Source: Streptomyces sp. NRRL S-37 | GTDB lineage: Bacteria > Actinomycetota > Actinomycetes > Streptomycetales > Streptomycetaceae | Assembly (NCBI RefSeq): GCF_000721605.1 | Contig: NZ_JOIZ01000033.1 | Span: 1 to 42,225, forward strand | DNA length: 42,225 bases | Direction of reading: 5' to 3' | Part shown: in pieces, positions 18,544-26,358 of the stretch | How the letters are laid out: each line of letters begins with the position of its first letter | How positions within the stretch are numbered: the stretch's first letter is position 1 | The notes under the pieces: model-generated | The model's database searches: none | The model's input: only the letters and a program-made list of their open reading frames with translations | What the model was told of the DNA's origin: nothing | Program-made: the position numbers and the translations under genes

Positions 18544-20141
18544 CAGGCGTCCCCCTCGGCGCCCTCGTCCCCGATGTCGCCGTCCTTCTCCGAAGCGCTC
18601 CGCGCGGACACGTCCCGCGGCAGCCGCAGGGTGAACACGGCGCCCCCCTCGGGGGAGTTGGCCGCGGTGATCTCGCCACCGTGGATATGGGCGTTCTCCA
18701 GCGCGATGGACAGGCCCAGGCCGCTGCCCTCGGAACGCGGCCGTGAGGCGCTCGCCTTGTAGAAGCGGTCGAAGACGTGCGGCAGGACCTCCTCCGGGAT
18801 GCCGGGACCGTGGTCCCGCACCTCGATGACCACCATCCCCCCGTCCCCGGCGCCCTCCGCGCCGTCCTCCCGTACCGAGACCCGTACCGGCGACCCGCCG
18901 TGCTTGAGCGCGTTCCCGATCAGGTTCGCCAGGATCACGTCCAGCCGGCGCGGGTCGATCCGGGCGTGGATGCCGCGCTCGGCGTCCAGGTCGACCGCGT
19001 CCAGCCAGGCACGCGCGTCGATGCAGGCGGTGATCTGGTCGGCGATGTCCACGTCGTCGAGGACCAGCCGGGCGGTGCCCGCGTCGAAGCGGGTCACCTC
19101 CATCAGGTTCTCCACCAGGTCGTTCAGCCGCCGGGTCTCGCTCACCACCAGCCGTACCGCGGGCTCGATCATCGGATCGATGCCGCCGGCCTCGGAGTCC
19201 AGCTCCTCCTCCAGGACCTCCGTCACCGCCGTGATCGCGGTCAGCGGCGTCCGCAGCTCGTGGCTCATGTCCGCCACGAACCGCCGGGACGCCTCGTCGC
19301 GCCCCGCCATGTCCGCCACCCGCTTCTCCAGCGCCTCGGCCGCCTTGTTGAACGTCCGGGAGAGGTCCGCCAGTTCATCGGTGCCCGACACCCTGAGCCG
19401 GGTGTCCAGCTTCCCCTCGCCGAGCCGCCGCGCGGCCACACCGAGCCGCTGCACCGGCTTCAGCACCGTCGTGGCCGCCGCGTGCGCGAGCAGCGCGGCG
19501 CCTATCAGCGCCAGCCCCGTGGCGATCCCCAGCGACCAGGCCAGCGAGTTGAGGTCCTTGGCCTCCGGCTCCAGTGACTTCAGCATGTAGCCGGTCGGCC
19601 CGCCGCCGATCACCCGCGTCCCCGCCACCAGGTACGGGGTGTCGCCGTCGACGATCCGCTGCCAGTACAGGTGGTGCGGGTACGTGTTGTTCGACGTGAT
19701 CTTCTGCGGTTCGGTCACCGCCTTGCGCAGTGAGACCGGCACGTCCCGCAGCGAGAAGCCGTTCAGCCCGCCCGAACTGCCGTACACGGTCCGGCCGTCG
19801 GGGTTCTCGGCGACCAGCAGCACGGTGAAGCGCTGACTGCTGGTCGCCATCTGCCCGGCGGTGCGCTGCAGTTCGTCCTGTGTCGGCCGCTCGGGCAGCG
19901 CGCCCGCCCGGTTGCGCATCTCCTGCTCGAAGTCGCGCAGCACCGCGTCCTGGGTGCGGGTCAGCACCGACTCACGGTTCAGCCAGTACGCGATGCCGGA
20001 CGCGGACACCGCCGCGGTGAGCGCGACCAGCCCGAACACCACGACCAGCCGCAGCCGCAGGCTGGTGAACCGCAGCCGTGACCAGACTCCCTTGCGCGCC
20101 GCGGACCAGCCGCGGGTCTCCCCGTCGTGCTCCTGTGTCAC
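18543..20141 (-). CDS. afsQ2: Sensor histidine kinase AfsQ2
   Basis: Membrane sensor kinase of the AfsQ1/Q2 system, 532 aa from GTG at 20141. Order of parts: first membrane helix about 32-54, extracellular sensor region to about 203, second helix about 204-225, HAMP to about 275, HisKA with phospho-acceptor His294 (MSHELRTPL), then HATPase with an NALKHGG N box, DHGPGIP G1 box and GSGLGLSIA G2 box. The GTG overlaps the afsQ1 stop (GTGA). In S. coelicolor AfsQ1/Q2 responds to nitrogen (glutamate) conditions and affects antibiotic production and development; the present assignment rests on locus structure and near-identical AfsQ1. Confidence 0.93.
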   Translation of the reverse strand: MTQEHDGETRGWSAARKGVWSRLRFTSLRLRLVVVFGLVALTAAVSASGIAYWLNRESVLTRTQDAVLRDFEQEMRNRAGALPERPTQDELQRTAGQMATSSQRFTVLLVAENPDGRTVYGSSGGLNGFSLRDVPVSLRKAVTEPQKITSNNTYPHHLYWQRIVDGDTPYLVAGTRVIGGGPTGYMLKSLEPEAKDLNSLAWSLGIATGLALIGAALLAHAAATTVLKPVQRLGVAARRLGEGKLDTRLRVSGTDELADLSRTFNKAAEALEKRVADMAGRDEASRRFVADMSHELRTPLTAITAVTEVLEEELDSEAGGIDPMIEPAVRLVVSETRRLNDLVENLMEVTRFDAGTARLVLDDVDIADQITACIDARAWLDAVDLDAERGIHARIDPRRLDVILANLIGNALKHGGSPVRVSVREDGAEGAGDGGMVVIEVRDHGPGIPEEVLPHVFDRFYKASASRPRSEGSGLGLSIALENAHIHGGEITAANSPEGGAVFTLRLPRDVSARSASEKDGDIGDEGAEGDA

Positions 20142-20815
20142 TGAGGCGGGTCCAGTCGGTAGCCGACACCGCGCACGGTACGGATCAGGGTCGGGGACGA
20201 CGGCACGTCCTCGACCTTGGCGCGCAGCCGCTGGACACACGCGTCCACCAGGCGCGAGTCACCCAGGTAGTCGTGCTCCCACACCAGCCGCAGCAACTGC
20301 TGCCGGGACAGCGCCTGCCCCGGCCGCCGGCTCAGCTCGAGGAGCAGCCGCAGCTCGGTCGGCGTGAGCTGGAGGTCCTCGCCGTTCTTCGTCACCGTCA
20401 TCGCCGAACGGTCGATGACCAGGCTGCCGAAGGTCGCCGAGTCGGTGGACTCCCGCTCCCCGCGCCGCAGCACCGCCCGGATCCGGGCGTCCAGCACCCG
20501 GCCCTGGACCGGTTTGACGACGTAGTCGTCGGCGCCGGACTCCAGCCCGACCACCACGTCGATGTCGTCGTTGCGCGCGGTCAGCAGGATGATCGGCAAC
20601 TGGTCCGTGCGCCGGATGCGCCGGCACACCTCGAACCCGTCGATGCCGGGCAGCATCACATCCAGCACGATCAGATCCGGCCGCTGCTCACGCAGCAGCT
20701 TCAGACCGTCCTCACCACTGGCAGCGGTCGCCACCCGGTGACCCTGGCGCGTCAGTGAGAGCTCCAGGGCCGTGCGGATGGCGTCGTCGTCCTCGATCAG
20801 CAACAGGGAAGGCAC
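20138..20815 (-). CDS. afsQ1: Response regulator AfsQ1
   Basis: OmpR-type response regulator, 225 aa from the GTG at 20815. The receiver has the acidic pair in IEDDD, phospho-acceptor Asp52 (VLDVMLP), the Thr in LLTAR and Lys in VVKPV. The C-terminal winged helix contains LTPTELRLLLELSRRPGQ, then RTVRGVGYRL at the end. 225 aa agrees with what I recall for S. coelicolor AfsQ1; an ATG six codons upstream (20833) is the alternative. It is divergent from sigQ. GTGAC repeats in the shared intergenic region fit the recalled AfsQ1 site GTnAC-n6-GTnAC. Confidence 0.95.
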   Translation of the reverse strand: MPSLLLIEDDDAIRTALELSLTRQGHRVATAASGEDGLKLLREQRPDLIVLDVMLPGIDGFEVCRRIRRTDQLPIILLTARNDDIDVVVGLESGADDYVVKPVQGRVLDARIRAVLRRGERESTDSATFGSLVIDRSAMTVTKNGEDLQLTPTELRLLLELSRRPGQALSRQQLLRLVWEHDYLGDSRLVDACVQRLRAKVEDVPSSPTLIRTVRGVGYRLDPPQ

Positions 20816-20932
20816 GGGCTCATTCTGGCCCATGGAGGGCCCCCTGTTCGACCCATGGACGGCAGATGACCATTGGGCCCGCATACGTGCCGCTACGTGC
20901 ACGGACACCTGTGAAGGATCTGTGGGCCCACC

Positions 20933-20961
20933 GTGACCGACCTCTGTGACACGCCTGTGAC
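20933..20961. promoter_or_regulatory. Probable AfsQ1 binding site, three GTGAC repeats
   Basis: GTGAC occurs at 20933-20937, 20946-20950 and 20957-20961. The last two are exactly 6 nt apart and match the AfsQ1 consensus GTnAC-n6-GTnAC known in S. coelicolor. The site lies between afsQ1 and sigQ, about 100 bp before the sigQ ATG, and probably controls sigQ and perhaps afsQ1 itself. Confidence 0.75.
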
Positions 20962-21058
20962 AGTCGGCTGACACGGCGATGAAGGTCCCCGGGCAAGCTT
21001 TTCGGCACAAGCACAACAGCACGGCAGAACACCGGAAGTCCACGACGGGGGGCGCGAG

Positions 21059-21796
21059 ATGAACACGCTGCACGGCACCAGCACCAGCGCAGTGATCACG
21101 CGTCTGCACGACGTGCACCGGGGTTGTGAGAAGTCCGGTGCGGCGGGCATGCGGGGGTGCGCCCGCGGCACCGGGCGTCAGCACACCACGATCATGACGG
21201 TGGTTGACGCACCTACGGGGGACACGAACGGGGGGAACGCGTACGGGGAGGGCTCGGGGGAGCACCGCTCGCTGTCGGAGGCGGAGTTCACCGCCTACGT
21301 CCAGGAGCGTCGCGCCTCCCTGTACGCCACCGCCTACCACCTGACCGGTGACCGCTTCGAGGCCGAGGACCTGCTGCAGAGCGCGTTGTTCTCGACCTAC
21401 CGGGCGTGGGACCGGATCAGCGACAAGGCGGCGGTCGGCGGATACCTCCGCCGCACCATGACCAACCTGCACATCAGCGCGTGGCGCCGCCGCAAGCTGA
21501 ACGAGTACCCGACCGAGGAACTGCCGGAGACGGCCGGTGACACGGACGCGATGCGCGGCACCGAGCTGCGCGCCGTGCTGTGGCAGGCGCTGGCCCGGCT
21601 GCCCGAGCTCCAGCGCACCATGCTGGTCCTGCGCTACTACGAGGGCCGCACGGACCCGGAGATCGCGGACATCCTCGGCATCAGTGTCGGCACGGTGAAG
21701 TCCAGCATCTGGCGGTCGCTCCGCCGGCTGCGCGAGGACGAGGTCCTCAGCTTCGGCCGTGACGAGGAGGACGCCTTCGGGGAGCTCGTCGCCTGA
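21059..21796 (+). CDS. sigQ: ECF sigma factor SigQ
   Basis: ECF sigma factor of 245 aa (SigE-like group), encoded divergently from afsQ1-afsQ2. Region 2 spans about 80-145 (YVQERRASLYATAYHLTGD, then FEAEDLLQSALFSTYRAW). Region 4 spans about 180-235 (LARLPELQRTMLVLRYYEGR, then DPEIADILGISVGTVKSS). The ~70-residue N-terminal part before region 2 is unusually long and low in complexity; ATG at 21194 could be an internal start giving a more normal size. A GGGGGG run precedes ATG 21059. In S. coelicolor sigQ is a target of AfsQ1, consistent with the GTGAC repeats upstream. Confidence 0.92.
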   Translation: MNTLHGTSTSAVITRLHDVHRGCEKSGAAGMRGCARGTGRQHTTIMTVVDAPTGDTNGGNAYGEGSGEHRSLSEAEFTAYVQERRASLYATAYHLTGDRFEAEDLLQSALFSTYRAWDRISDKAAVGGYLRRTMTNLHISAWRRRKLNEYPTEELPETAGDTDAMRGTELRAVLWQALARLPELQRTMLVLRYYEGRTDPEIADILGISVGTVKSSIWRSLRRLREDEVLSFGRDEEDAFGELVA

Positions 21797-21802
21797 GGGT
21801 AC

Positions 21803-21930
21803 GGGGGAGTCGCGGGGATGCCGGGGGGCGTCGCCGTGACGAACGGGGGAGCGCGGGGATGTCGGGGGACGTCGCCGTGGCGAGTGGGGGAGCGCGGGGG
21901 CGTCGGGGGACGCCGCCGTGACAAGCGGGG
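21803..21930 (+). repeat. G-rich tandem repeat after sigQ (41-42 bp, three copies)
   Basis: Three imperfect copies begin at 21803, 21845 and 21886, each starting GGGGGAG and containing a GTCGCCGTG or GCCGCCGTG core. G5 to G8 runs continue to about 22000. The + (sense) strand has many closely spaced G runs able to form G-quadruplexes in DNA or in the sigQ 3' transcript. No coding signal seen. Confidence 0.75.
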
Positions 21931-22007
21931 GACTGGGGGGGAAGCACGAGGGGGTCACGGGGGACCTCTGCGGATCCGGGGGGGGGATCACGGGGGAGTG
22001 CGAAACA

Positions 22008-22044
22008 GCGGGACTGGAGGGCCGGGGGGCCCGCCCAGTCCCGC
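22008..22044 (+). terminator. Hairpin terminator after the sigQ G-rich region
   Basis: GCGGGACTGG (22008-22017) pairs with CCAGTCCCGC (22035-22044); the interior can also pair (GGGCC with GGCCC). CTTTCG follows. It lies about 210 bp past sigQ and 38 bp from the end of the convergent kinase-like gene. Confidence 0.75.
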
Positions 22045-22081
22045 CTTTCGTGTGCGCCCGGTGGTCGCGGTGGTCGCGGTG

Positions 22082-22723
22082 CTAGGCCGGCGTGCTCGTC
22101 CCCGTCGCCGTACGCCCGGCGACCGCCGCCCTCGCGAGGCGGCCCAGCGCCTCGTCCCGGTCGCAGGCGTACGCGCCCAGCGCCGTCTGGCGGGCCACGA
22201 TCGACCGCTCCAGCCGCATCAGCCGCCAGCCGCGGCGCAGCAGGAACGGCACCGACTTGCGGCCCTCCTTCAGATCCCGCAGGAACCGCCGCCGGAACGT
22301 CCGCACCGGGCCGCGGTTCAGACACAGCGCGTCGGCCAGCAGGCCGAGTTCACGGCAGCGCTCGACGATCTCCGCGGCGAAGATGCCCTCGGCGATGAAC
22401 AGCGGGGTCCCGCCGATGTCGACGGCCGTCTCGCCCGTACGGGCGCTCAGCGAGATGTCGTAGACGGGAACCGGCGTACGACGCGTGCGGCACAGCCGCT
22501 CGATCGCGGCGACGGCGGTGTCCGCGTCCCAGGAGCCGGGGTGGTCCCAGTCGATGTCCGTGCTGCCCGCCACGAGGGGGAGGGTCGGGTCGTCGCCCTC
22601 CTTGTAGAAGTCGTCGAGGCGCAGCACGGGCAGACCGGAACGGGCCGCGATGAGGGACTTGCCGGAGCCGGAGGGGCCGCAGAGCAGCACGACTCGCGCG
22701 GATATGGGCGACTGGGAACTCAC
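22082..22723 (-). CDS. Uridine-kinase-like P-loop protein
   Basis: A 213-aa P-loop NTPase resembling uridine/cytidine kinases. Walker A GPSGSGKS at 16-23, then LRLDDFYKEGDD near 34 and DIDWDHPGSWD near 56, which correspond to the DxFY and DHP nucleoside-binding stretches of Udk. GTPLFIAEGIF near 104 is the following strand. It would phosphorylate a nucleoside, giving a salvage branch next to the degradation pathway, but no nucleoside-regulon operator was seen upstream. Start GTG 22723 with a weak ribosome site. Its actual substrate is unproven; the family also includes phosphoribulokinase-like members. Confidence 0.82.
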   Translation of the reverse strand: MSSQSPISARVVLLCGPSGSGKSLIAARSGLPVLRLDDFYKEGDDPTLPLVAGSTDIDWDHPGSWDADTAVAAIERLCRTRRTPVPVYDISLSARTGETAVDIGGTPLFIAEGIFAAEIVERCRELGLLADALCLNRGPVRTFRRRFLRDLKEGRKSVPFLLRRGWRLMRLERSIVARQTALGAYACDRDEALGRLARAAVAGRTATGTSTPA

Positions 22724-22850
22724 GGGACACCAGTCTGAGGCATCAACCGGGCGACGTACGCCCCACGGTACGGCTTTGAAGCGCGCGTCACACGTCGACT
22801 ACTGTGCGCTTTCGCATGGTTACTATTCGAAGTTGGCGGGTGGCAGAGCG

Positions 22851-23018
22851 ATGGCCCGACACAAGACACCCAGGAAACCGGCCGCCCGACGCGCCCTGAC
22901 CGTCCTCGCGACCGCCTCGGTGGCGCTCGGGGCCGGCGGGGCGCGGGCGCCACCCCGCACCGGCTGTGGCTCCATCCCTGAGACACGGCCGGTCGTCTTC
23001 AGCGCACCCCTCACATGA
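22851..23018 (+). pseudogene. Short secreted-protein ORF, possibly a truncated remnant
   Basis: ATG at 22851 opens a 55-codon frame with a convincing Sec signal peptide (MARHKTPRKPAARRALTV, then an Ala/Gly-rich core ending ARA) followed by only about 22 non-conserved residues. It stops inside the 3' end of the convergent zinc-ribbon gene (overlap of 8 bp). The pattern suggests the 5' end of a secreted-protein gene cut off when the DNA to its right was inserted or deleted. It could also be a real secreted mini-peptide. Confidence in either reading is low. Confidence 0.4.
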
Positions 23019-23730
23019 GGGGACGATGGGAAGCCTCGTACTCATCCGCGATGCCGAAGACGCTGGCACAGCGGGGGCATTCCGCCTGGCCGAAGAGATG
23101 GGCGATTCCGTCGGCGAGCACAGTCTGCCCGTCGCGGACGACGGTCTCGTACATCCGGCGACCGGTGCCGGAGAGCCCTTCCAGAGATGCCGGCCTCAGG
23201 TCACGTCGGTCCACGTCGCCCAGGTTCCAGTCCCGGATCGCCGAATAGCGTCCGTAACCGCCGATGGCGATCGTCACCTCGGCAGCGCAGTGAGGGCAGG
23301 CGACCTGGTAGAAGTCGTCCGAGAAGTCTCCCAGGACCGCACTCCAGTGGTAGTGCCCTTCGGTGGCGAGCATGTCACGGAAGGCCGCAAGGTAGTCGTC
23401 CGGTCGGGATCGCAGGTGCCGGTCGAGCAGCCCGCGGAGTTCCGCTATCGCTTCGGCGCACTCCGCCAGCAGATCGTCGCAGCCATGGCGTCCTGCCCCG
23501 CACCGGACGATCGCCCCGGCCAGCCCGCGCGCCCTCGCACTCCCCGACGCCAGACGCACCAGACGCGGCAGTGCGGCGAAACTGGCGGGGAACACCAAGT
23601 CGCGTTCGAGGACCAGCCGGTGACCCAGCTCGTCCCATGCCGCGGCGTCGTCCTCGCGCTCGGCCCGCGCCAGGAGCTCGGGGACGCGATCGACGTCTCC
23701 GTGGCAGTCGTACATCTGTGCCCAGTTCAC
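23011..23730 (-). CDS. Hypothetical protein with two CxxC zinc-knuckle pairs
   Basis: About 239 aa, family not recognised. The N-terminal half is helical and repeat-like (DVDRVPELLARAERED, then AAWDELGHRLVLERDLVFPA, then SFAALPRLVRLASG), reminiscent of HEAT/armadillo-type helices. The C-terminal half has CPHC near residue 148 and CPRC near 225, a probable split zinc ribbon. It resembles orphan accessory proteins near polymorphic-toxin loci, but no toxin gene is nearby. GTG at 23730 with AGGTG just upstream is preferred; GTG at 23793 would add 21 poorly conserved-looking residues. Its GC content is slightly lower than its neighbours, suggesting acquisition. Confidence 0.65.
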   Translation of the reverse strand: MNWAQMYDCHGDVDRVPELLARAEREDDAAAWDELGHRLVLERDLVFPASFAALPRLVRLASGSARARGLAGAIVRCGAGRHGCDDLLAECAEAIAELRGLLDRHLRSRPDDYLAAFRDMLATEGHYHWSAVLGDFSDDFYQVACPHCAAEVTIAIGGYGRYSAIRDWNLGDVDRRDLRPASLEGLSGTGRRMYETVVRDGQTVLADGIAHLFGQAECPRCASVFGIADEYEASHRPLM

Positions 23731-23896
23731 CACCTGGGCATTCAACCGCCCTGAGCCGCCGGGGTGACCGCCGGGCTCGAGGACGCCCCTCACGGGTGAG
23801 GCGCGTATCGAGTCGTGATCAGTGTGCGGGATGTGGCTCCGAGGAACCCCCGGCCGGCGGACCGGTCGTTGTCGGTGCGTGCCGTCACCGTTCGGT
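23731..23896. other. Gap upstream of the zinc-knuckle gene
   Basis: No gene seen in 23731-24036 apart from the inverted repeat at 23897-23962. A 27-bp imperfect direct repeat (about 20 of 27 identical) flanks that palindrome: 23851-23877 and 23971-23997, both of the form GGCGG..C.GG.CGTTGTC. Confidence 0.5.
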
Positions 23897-23962
23897 GAGG
23901 GGACCGTTTCTCCAGGCGAAACGCCGCGTGAGCGGTATCGCGCCTGGAGAAACGGTCCCCTC
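23897..23962. repeat. Long inverted repeat with 22-bp perfect arms
   Basis: Arms 23897-23918 and 23941-23962 are perfect reverse complements, separated by a 22-nt spacer that itself contains CCGC-GTGA-GCGG. The element may be the terminator of the leftward deoC-aldehyde dehydrogenase transcript, which ends at 24037. The arm length and flanking direct repeats also fit a miniature mobile element. No transposase is present. Confidence 0.8.
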
Positions 23963-24036
23963 GTGGTGCCGGGGCGGCGGCCTGGCCGTTGTCCGGGGAG
24001 TTCCCGGCGGTGTCGGGGGCCGCCGGGGTCACTCGG

Positions 24037-24924
24037 TCAGTAGGCGGAGCCGGACGCGCCCAGGGAGCCCGTCGGGTGCCAGACCGTCTTGGTCTCCAGG
24101 AACGCCGTCAGGCGGTCCGTGCCGGGCGTCGCCGACCAGTCGTCCACAGGCTGTGGACGCAGGACGCGCTTGAGGTTGTCCGCAGCCGCGATCTCCAGCT
24201 CCTTCGCCAGCACCTCGTCGGCGCCCGCGAGGTCGATCGCGTTGACGTCCTGGTGCGCGGCGAGCGAGGCGGCGATCTCGGCCGTACGGCCGGAGAGGAT
24301 GTTGACGACTCCGCCGGGGAGGTCGGAGGTGGCCAGGACCTCGCCGAGGGAGAGGGCGGGGAGCGGGGACTTCTCCGAGGCGATCACGACCGCCGTGTTG
24401 CCCGTCGCGATCACCGGGGCGACCACCGAGACCAGGCCCAGGAAGGACGACTCCTGGGGGGCCAGTACGGCGACCACGCCCGTCGGTTCGGGGGAGGAGA
24501 GGTTGAAGAACGGGCCCGCGACCGGGTTGCCGCCGCCGACCACCTGGGCGATCTTGTCGGTCCAGCCCGCGTACCAGACCCAGCGGTCGATCGCCGCGTC
24601 GACCTGCGCCGCCGCCTTCGACTTCGACAGGCCCTCGGCGTCGGCGACCTCCGCGACGTACTGGTCGCGGCGGCCCTCCAGCATCTCCGCGATCCGGTAC
24701 AGGATCTGGCCGCGGTTGTACGCCGTCGCGCCGGACCAGCCGCCGAACGCCTTGCGCGCGGCGACCACCGCGTCACGGGCGTCCTTGCGGGAGGAGAGCG
24801 GGGCGTTCGCCAGCCACTTGCCCTTTGCGTCGGTCACCTCGTACACCCGGCCGCTCTCGGAACGCGGGAACTTCCCGCCGACGTACAGCTTGTAGGTCTT
24901 GAAAACAGACAGGCGATCAGACAT
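24037..24924 (-). CDS. Half aldehyde dehydrogenase (ALDH16 C-terminal-domain-like)
   Basis: A 295-aa protein with the N-terminal half of an aldehyde dehydrogenase fold only: YVGGKFPRSESGRVYEV near 14-30, VLAPQESSFLGLVSVVAPVI near 152, GNTAVVIASEKSP and DLPGGVVNILSG. The catalytic Cys/Glu part is absent. It overlaps the preceding full-length ALDH gene by 8 bp (24917-24924). The two products sum to 773 residues, the size and order of ALDH16 enzymes, which have an active ALDH domain followed by a truncated, catalytically dead one. It therefore probably binds the upstream ALDH as a structural partner. It is not a decayed gene: the frame is intact, translation-coupled and ends cleanly. Confidence 0.88.
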   Translation of the reverse strand: MSDRLSVFKTYKLYVGGKFPRSESGRVYEVTDAKGKWLANAPLSSRKDARDAVVAARKAFGGWSGATAYNRGQILYRIAEMLEGRRDQYVAEVADAEGLSKSKAAAQVDAAIDRWVWYAGWTDKIAQVVGGGNPVAGPFFNLSSPEPTGVVAVLAPQESSFLGLVSVVAPVIATGNTAVVIASEKSPLPALSLGEVLATSDLPGGVVNILSGRTAEIAASLAAHQDVNAIDLAGADEVLAKELEIAAADNLKRVLRPQPVDDWSATPGTDRLTAFLETKTVWHPTGSLGASGSAY

Positions 24925-26353
24925 CGAGGTACGCCTCCAGGCCGTGGCGGCCGCCCTCGCGGCCGAAGCCCGACTCCTTGTAACCGCCGAACGGCGAGGT
25001 CGGGTCGAACTTGTTGAACGTGTTGGACCAGACGACGCCCGCGCGGAGCTTGTTCGCGACCGCCAGGATGCGCGAACCCTTCTCCGTCCAGATGCCCGCC
25101 GACAGGCCGTACGGGGTGTTGTTGGCCTTGGCGACGGCCTCGTCGGGCGTGCGGAAGGTCAGCACCGACAGCACCGGGCCGAAGATCTCGTCGCGGGCGA
25201 CCGTGTGCGCCTGGGTGACGTTCGTGAAGAGCGTCGGGGCGAACCAGTAGCCGGACGACGGCAGTTCGCAGGCCGGGGACCAGCGCTCGGCGCCCTCCGC
25301 CTCGCCCTGGTCGGCCAGCGCGGTGATCCGGGCGAGCTGCTCGGCGGAGTTGATCGCGCCGATGTCGGTGTTCTTGTCCAGGGGGTCGCCCAGACGCAGG
25401 GTGGAGAGCCTGCGCTTGAGGGAGTCCAGCAGCTCGTCGTGGATCGACTCCTGGACCAGCAGGCGGGAGCCCGCGCAGCAGACCTGGCCCTGGTTGAAGA
25501 AGATGCCGTTGACGATGCCCTCGACGGCCTGGTCGAGGGGCGCGTCGTCGAAGACGATGTTGGCGCCCTTGCCGCCCAGTTCGAGGGTGAGCTTCTTGCG
25601 GGTGCCCGCGACCGTGCGCGCGATCTCCTTGCCGACGGCCGTGGAGCCCGTGAAGGCGACCTTGTTGACGTCCGGGTGGGCGATCAGCGCGGCGCCGGTG
25701 CGGCCGTCGCCGGTGACGATGTTGACGACGCCCCTGGGGAGCCCGGCCTGACGGCAGATGTCCGCGAAGAAGAGCGCGGAGAGGGGGGTCGTCTCGGCCG
25801 GCTTCAGGACCACCGTGTTGCCGGTCGCGAGCGCCGGGGCGATCTTCCACGCCAGCATCAGCAGCGGGAAGTTCCAGGGGATGACCTGGCCCGCGACGCC
25901 CAGCGGCCGCGGGTTCGCGCCGTAGCCGGCGTGGTCGAGCTTGTCGGCCCAGCCCGCGTAGTAGAAGAAGTGCGCGGCGACCAGGGGGAGGTCCGCGTCG
26001 CGGGTCTCCCTGATCGGCTTGCCGTTGTCGAGGGTCTCGAGGACGGCGAGCTCGCGGCTGCGCTCCTGGACGATGCGGGCGATGCGGAACAGGTACTTCG
26101 CGCGCTCGGAGCCGGGGAGCGCCGACCACTTCTCGAAGGCCTTGCGGGCGGCCTTCACCGCGCGGTCGACGTCCGCCTCACCGGCCTCGGCGACCTCGGA
26201 GAGGACCTCCTCGGTGGAGGGGGAGACGGTCTTGAAGACCTTGCCGTCGGCGGCCTCGGTGAACTCGCCGTCGATGAACAGGCCGTACGACGGGGCGATG
26301 TCGACGACCGAGCGGGACTCGGGCGCCGGTGCGTACTCGAAAACGGGTGCCAT
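24917..26353 (-). CDS. NAD-dependent aldehyde dehydrogenase (ALDH16 N-terminal-domain-like)
   Basis: Full-length catalytic ALDH, 478 aa. Visible: cofactor-binding IPWNFPLLMLAWK at 158-170, KPAETTP at 184-190, FTGSTAVGKEI near 234, catalytic Glu258 (LTLELGGK) and catalytic Cys292 (NQGQVCCAG). In this operon the expected substrate is acetaldehyde released by deoxyribose-phosphate aldolase five bases upstream, oxidised to acetate; this is inferred from context. ATG at 26353. Its TGA overlaps the next gene's start region by 8 bp, so the pair is coupled and may form a split ALDH16-type enzyme. Confidence 0.93.
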   Translation of the reverse strand: MAPVFEYAPAPESRSVVDIAPSYGLFIDGEFTEAADGKVFKTVSPSTEEVLSEVAEAGEADVDRAVKAARKAFEKWSALPGSERAKYLFRIARIVQERSRELAVLETLDNGKPIRETRDADLPLVAAHFFYYAGWADKLDHAGYGANPRPLGVAGQVIPWNFPLLMLAWKIAPALATGNTVVLKPAETTPLSALFFADICRQAGLPRGVVNIVTGDGRTGAALIAHPDVNKVAFTGSTAVGKEIARTVAGTRKKLTLELGGKGANIVFDDAPLDQAVEGIVNGIFFNQGQVCCAGSRLLVQESIHDELLDSLKRRLSTLRLGDPLDKNTDIGAINSAEQLARITALADQGEAEGAERWSPACELPSSGYWFAPTLFTNVTQAHTVARDEIFGPVLSVLTFRTPDEAVAKANNTPYGLSAGIWTEKGSRILAVANKLRAGVVWSNTFNKFDPTSPFGGYKESGFGREGGRHGLEAYLDV

Positions 26354-26358
26354 GGTGA

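Noticed and set aside
24037..24924. The half aldehyde dehydrogenase as a pseudogene
   Set aside because: The frame is intact, ends cleanly, is translationally coupled and matches the ALDH16 second domain in size and position.
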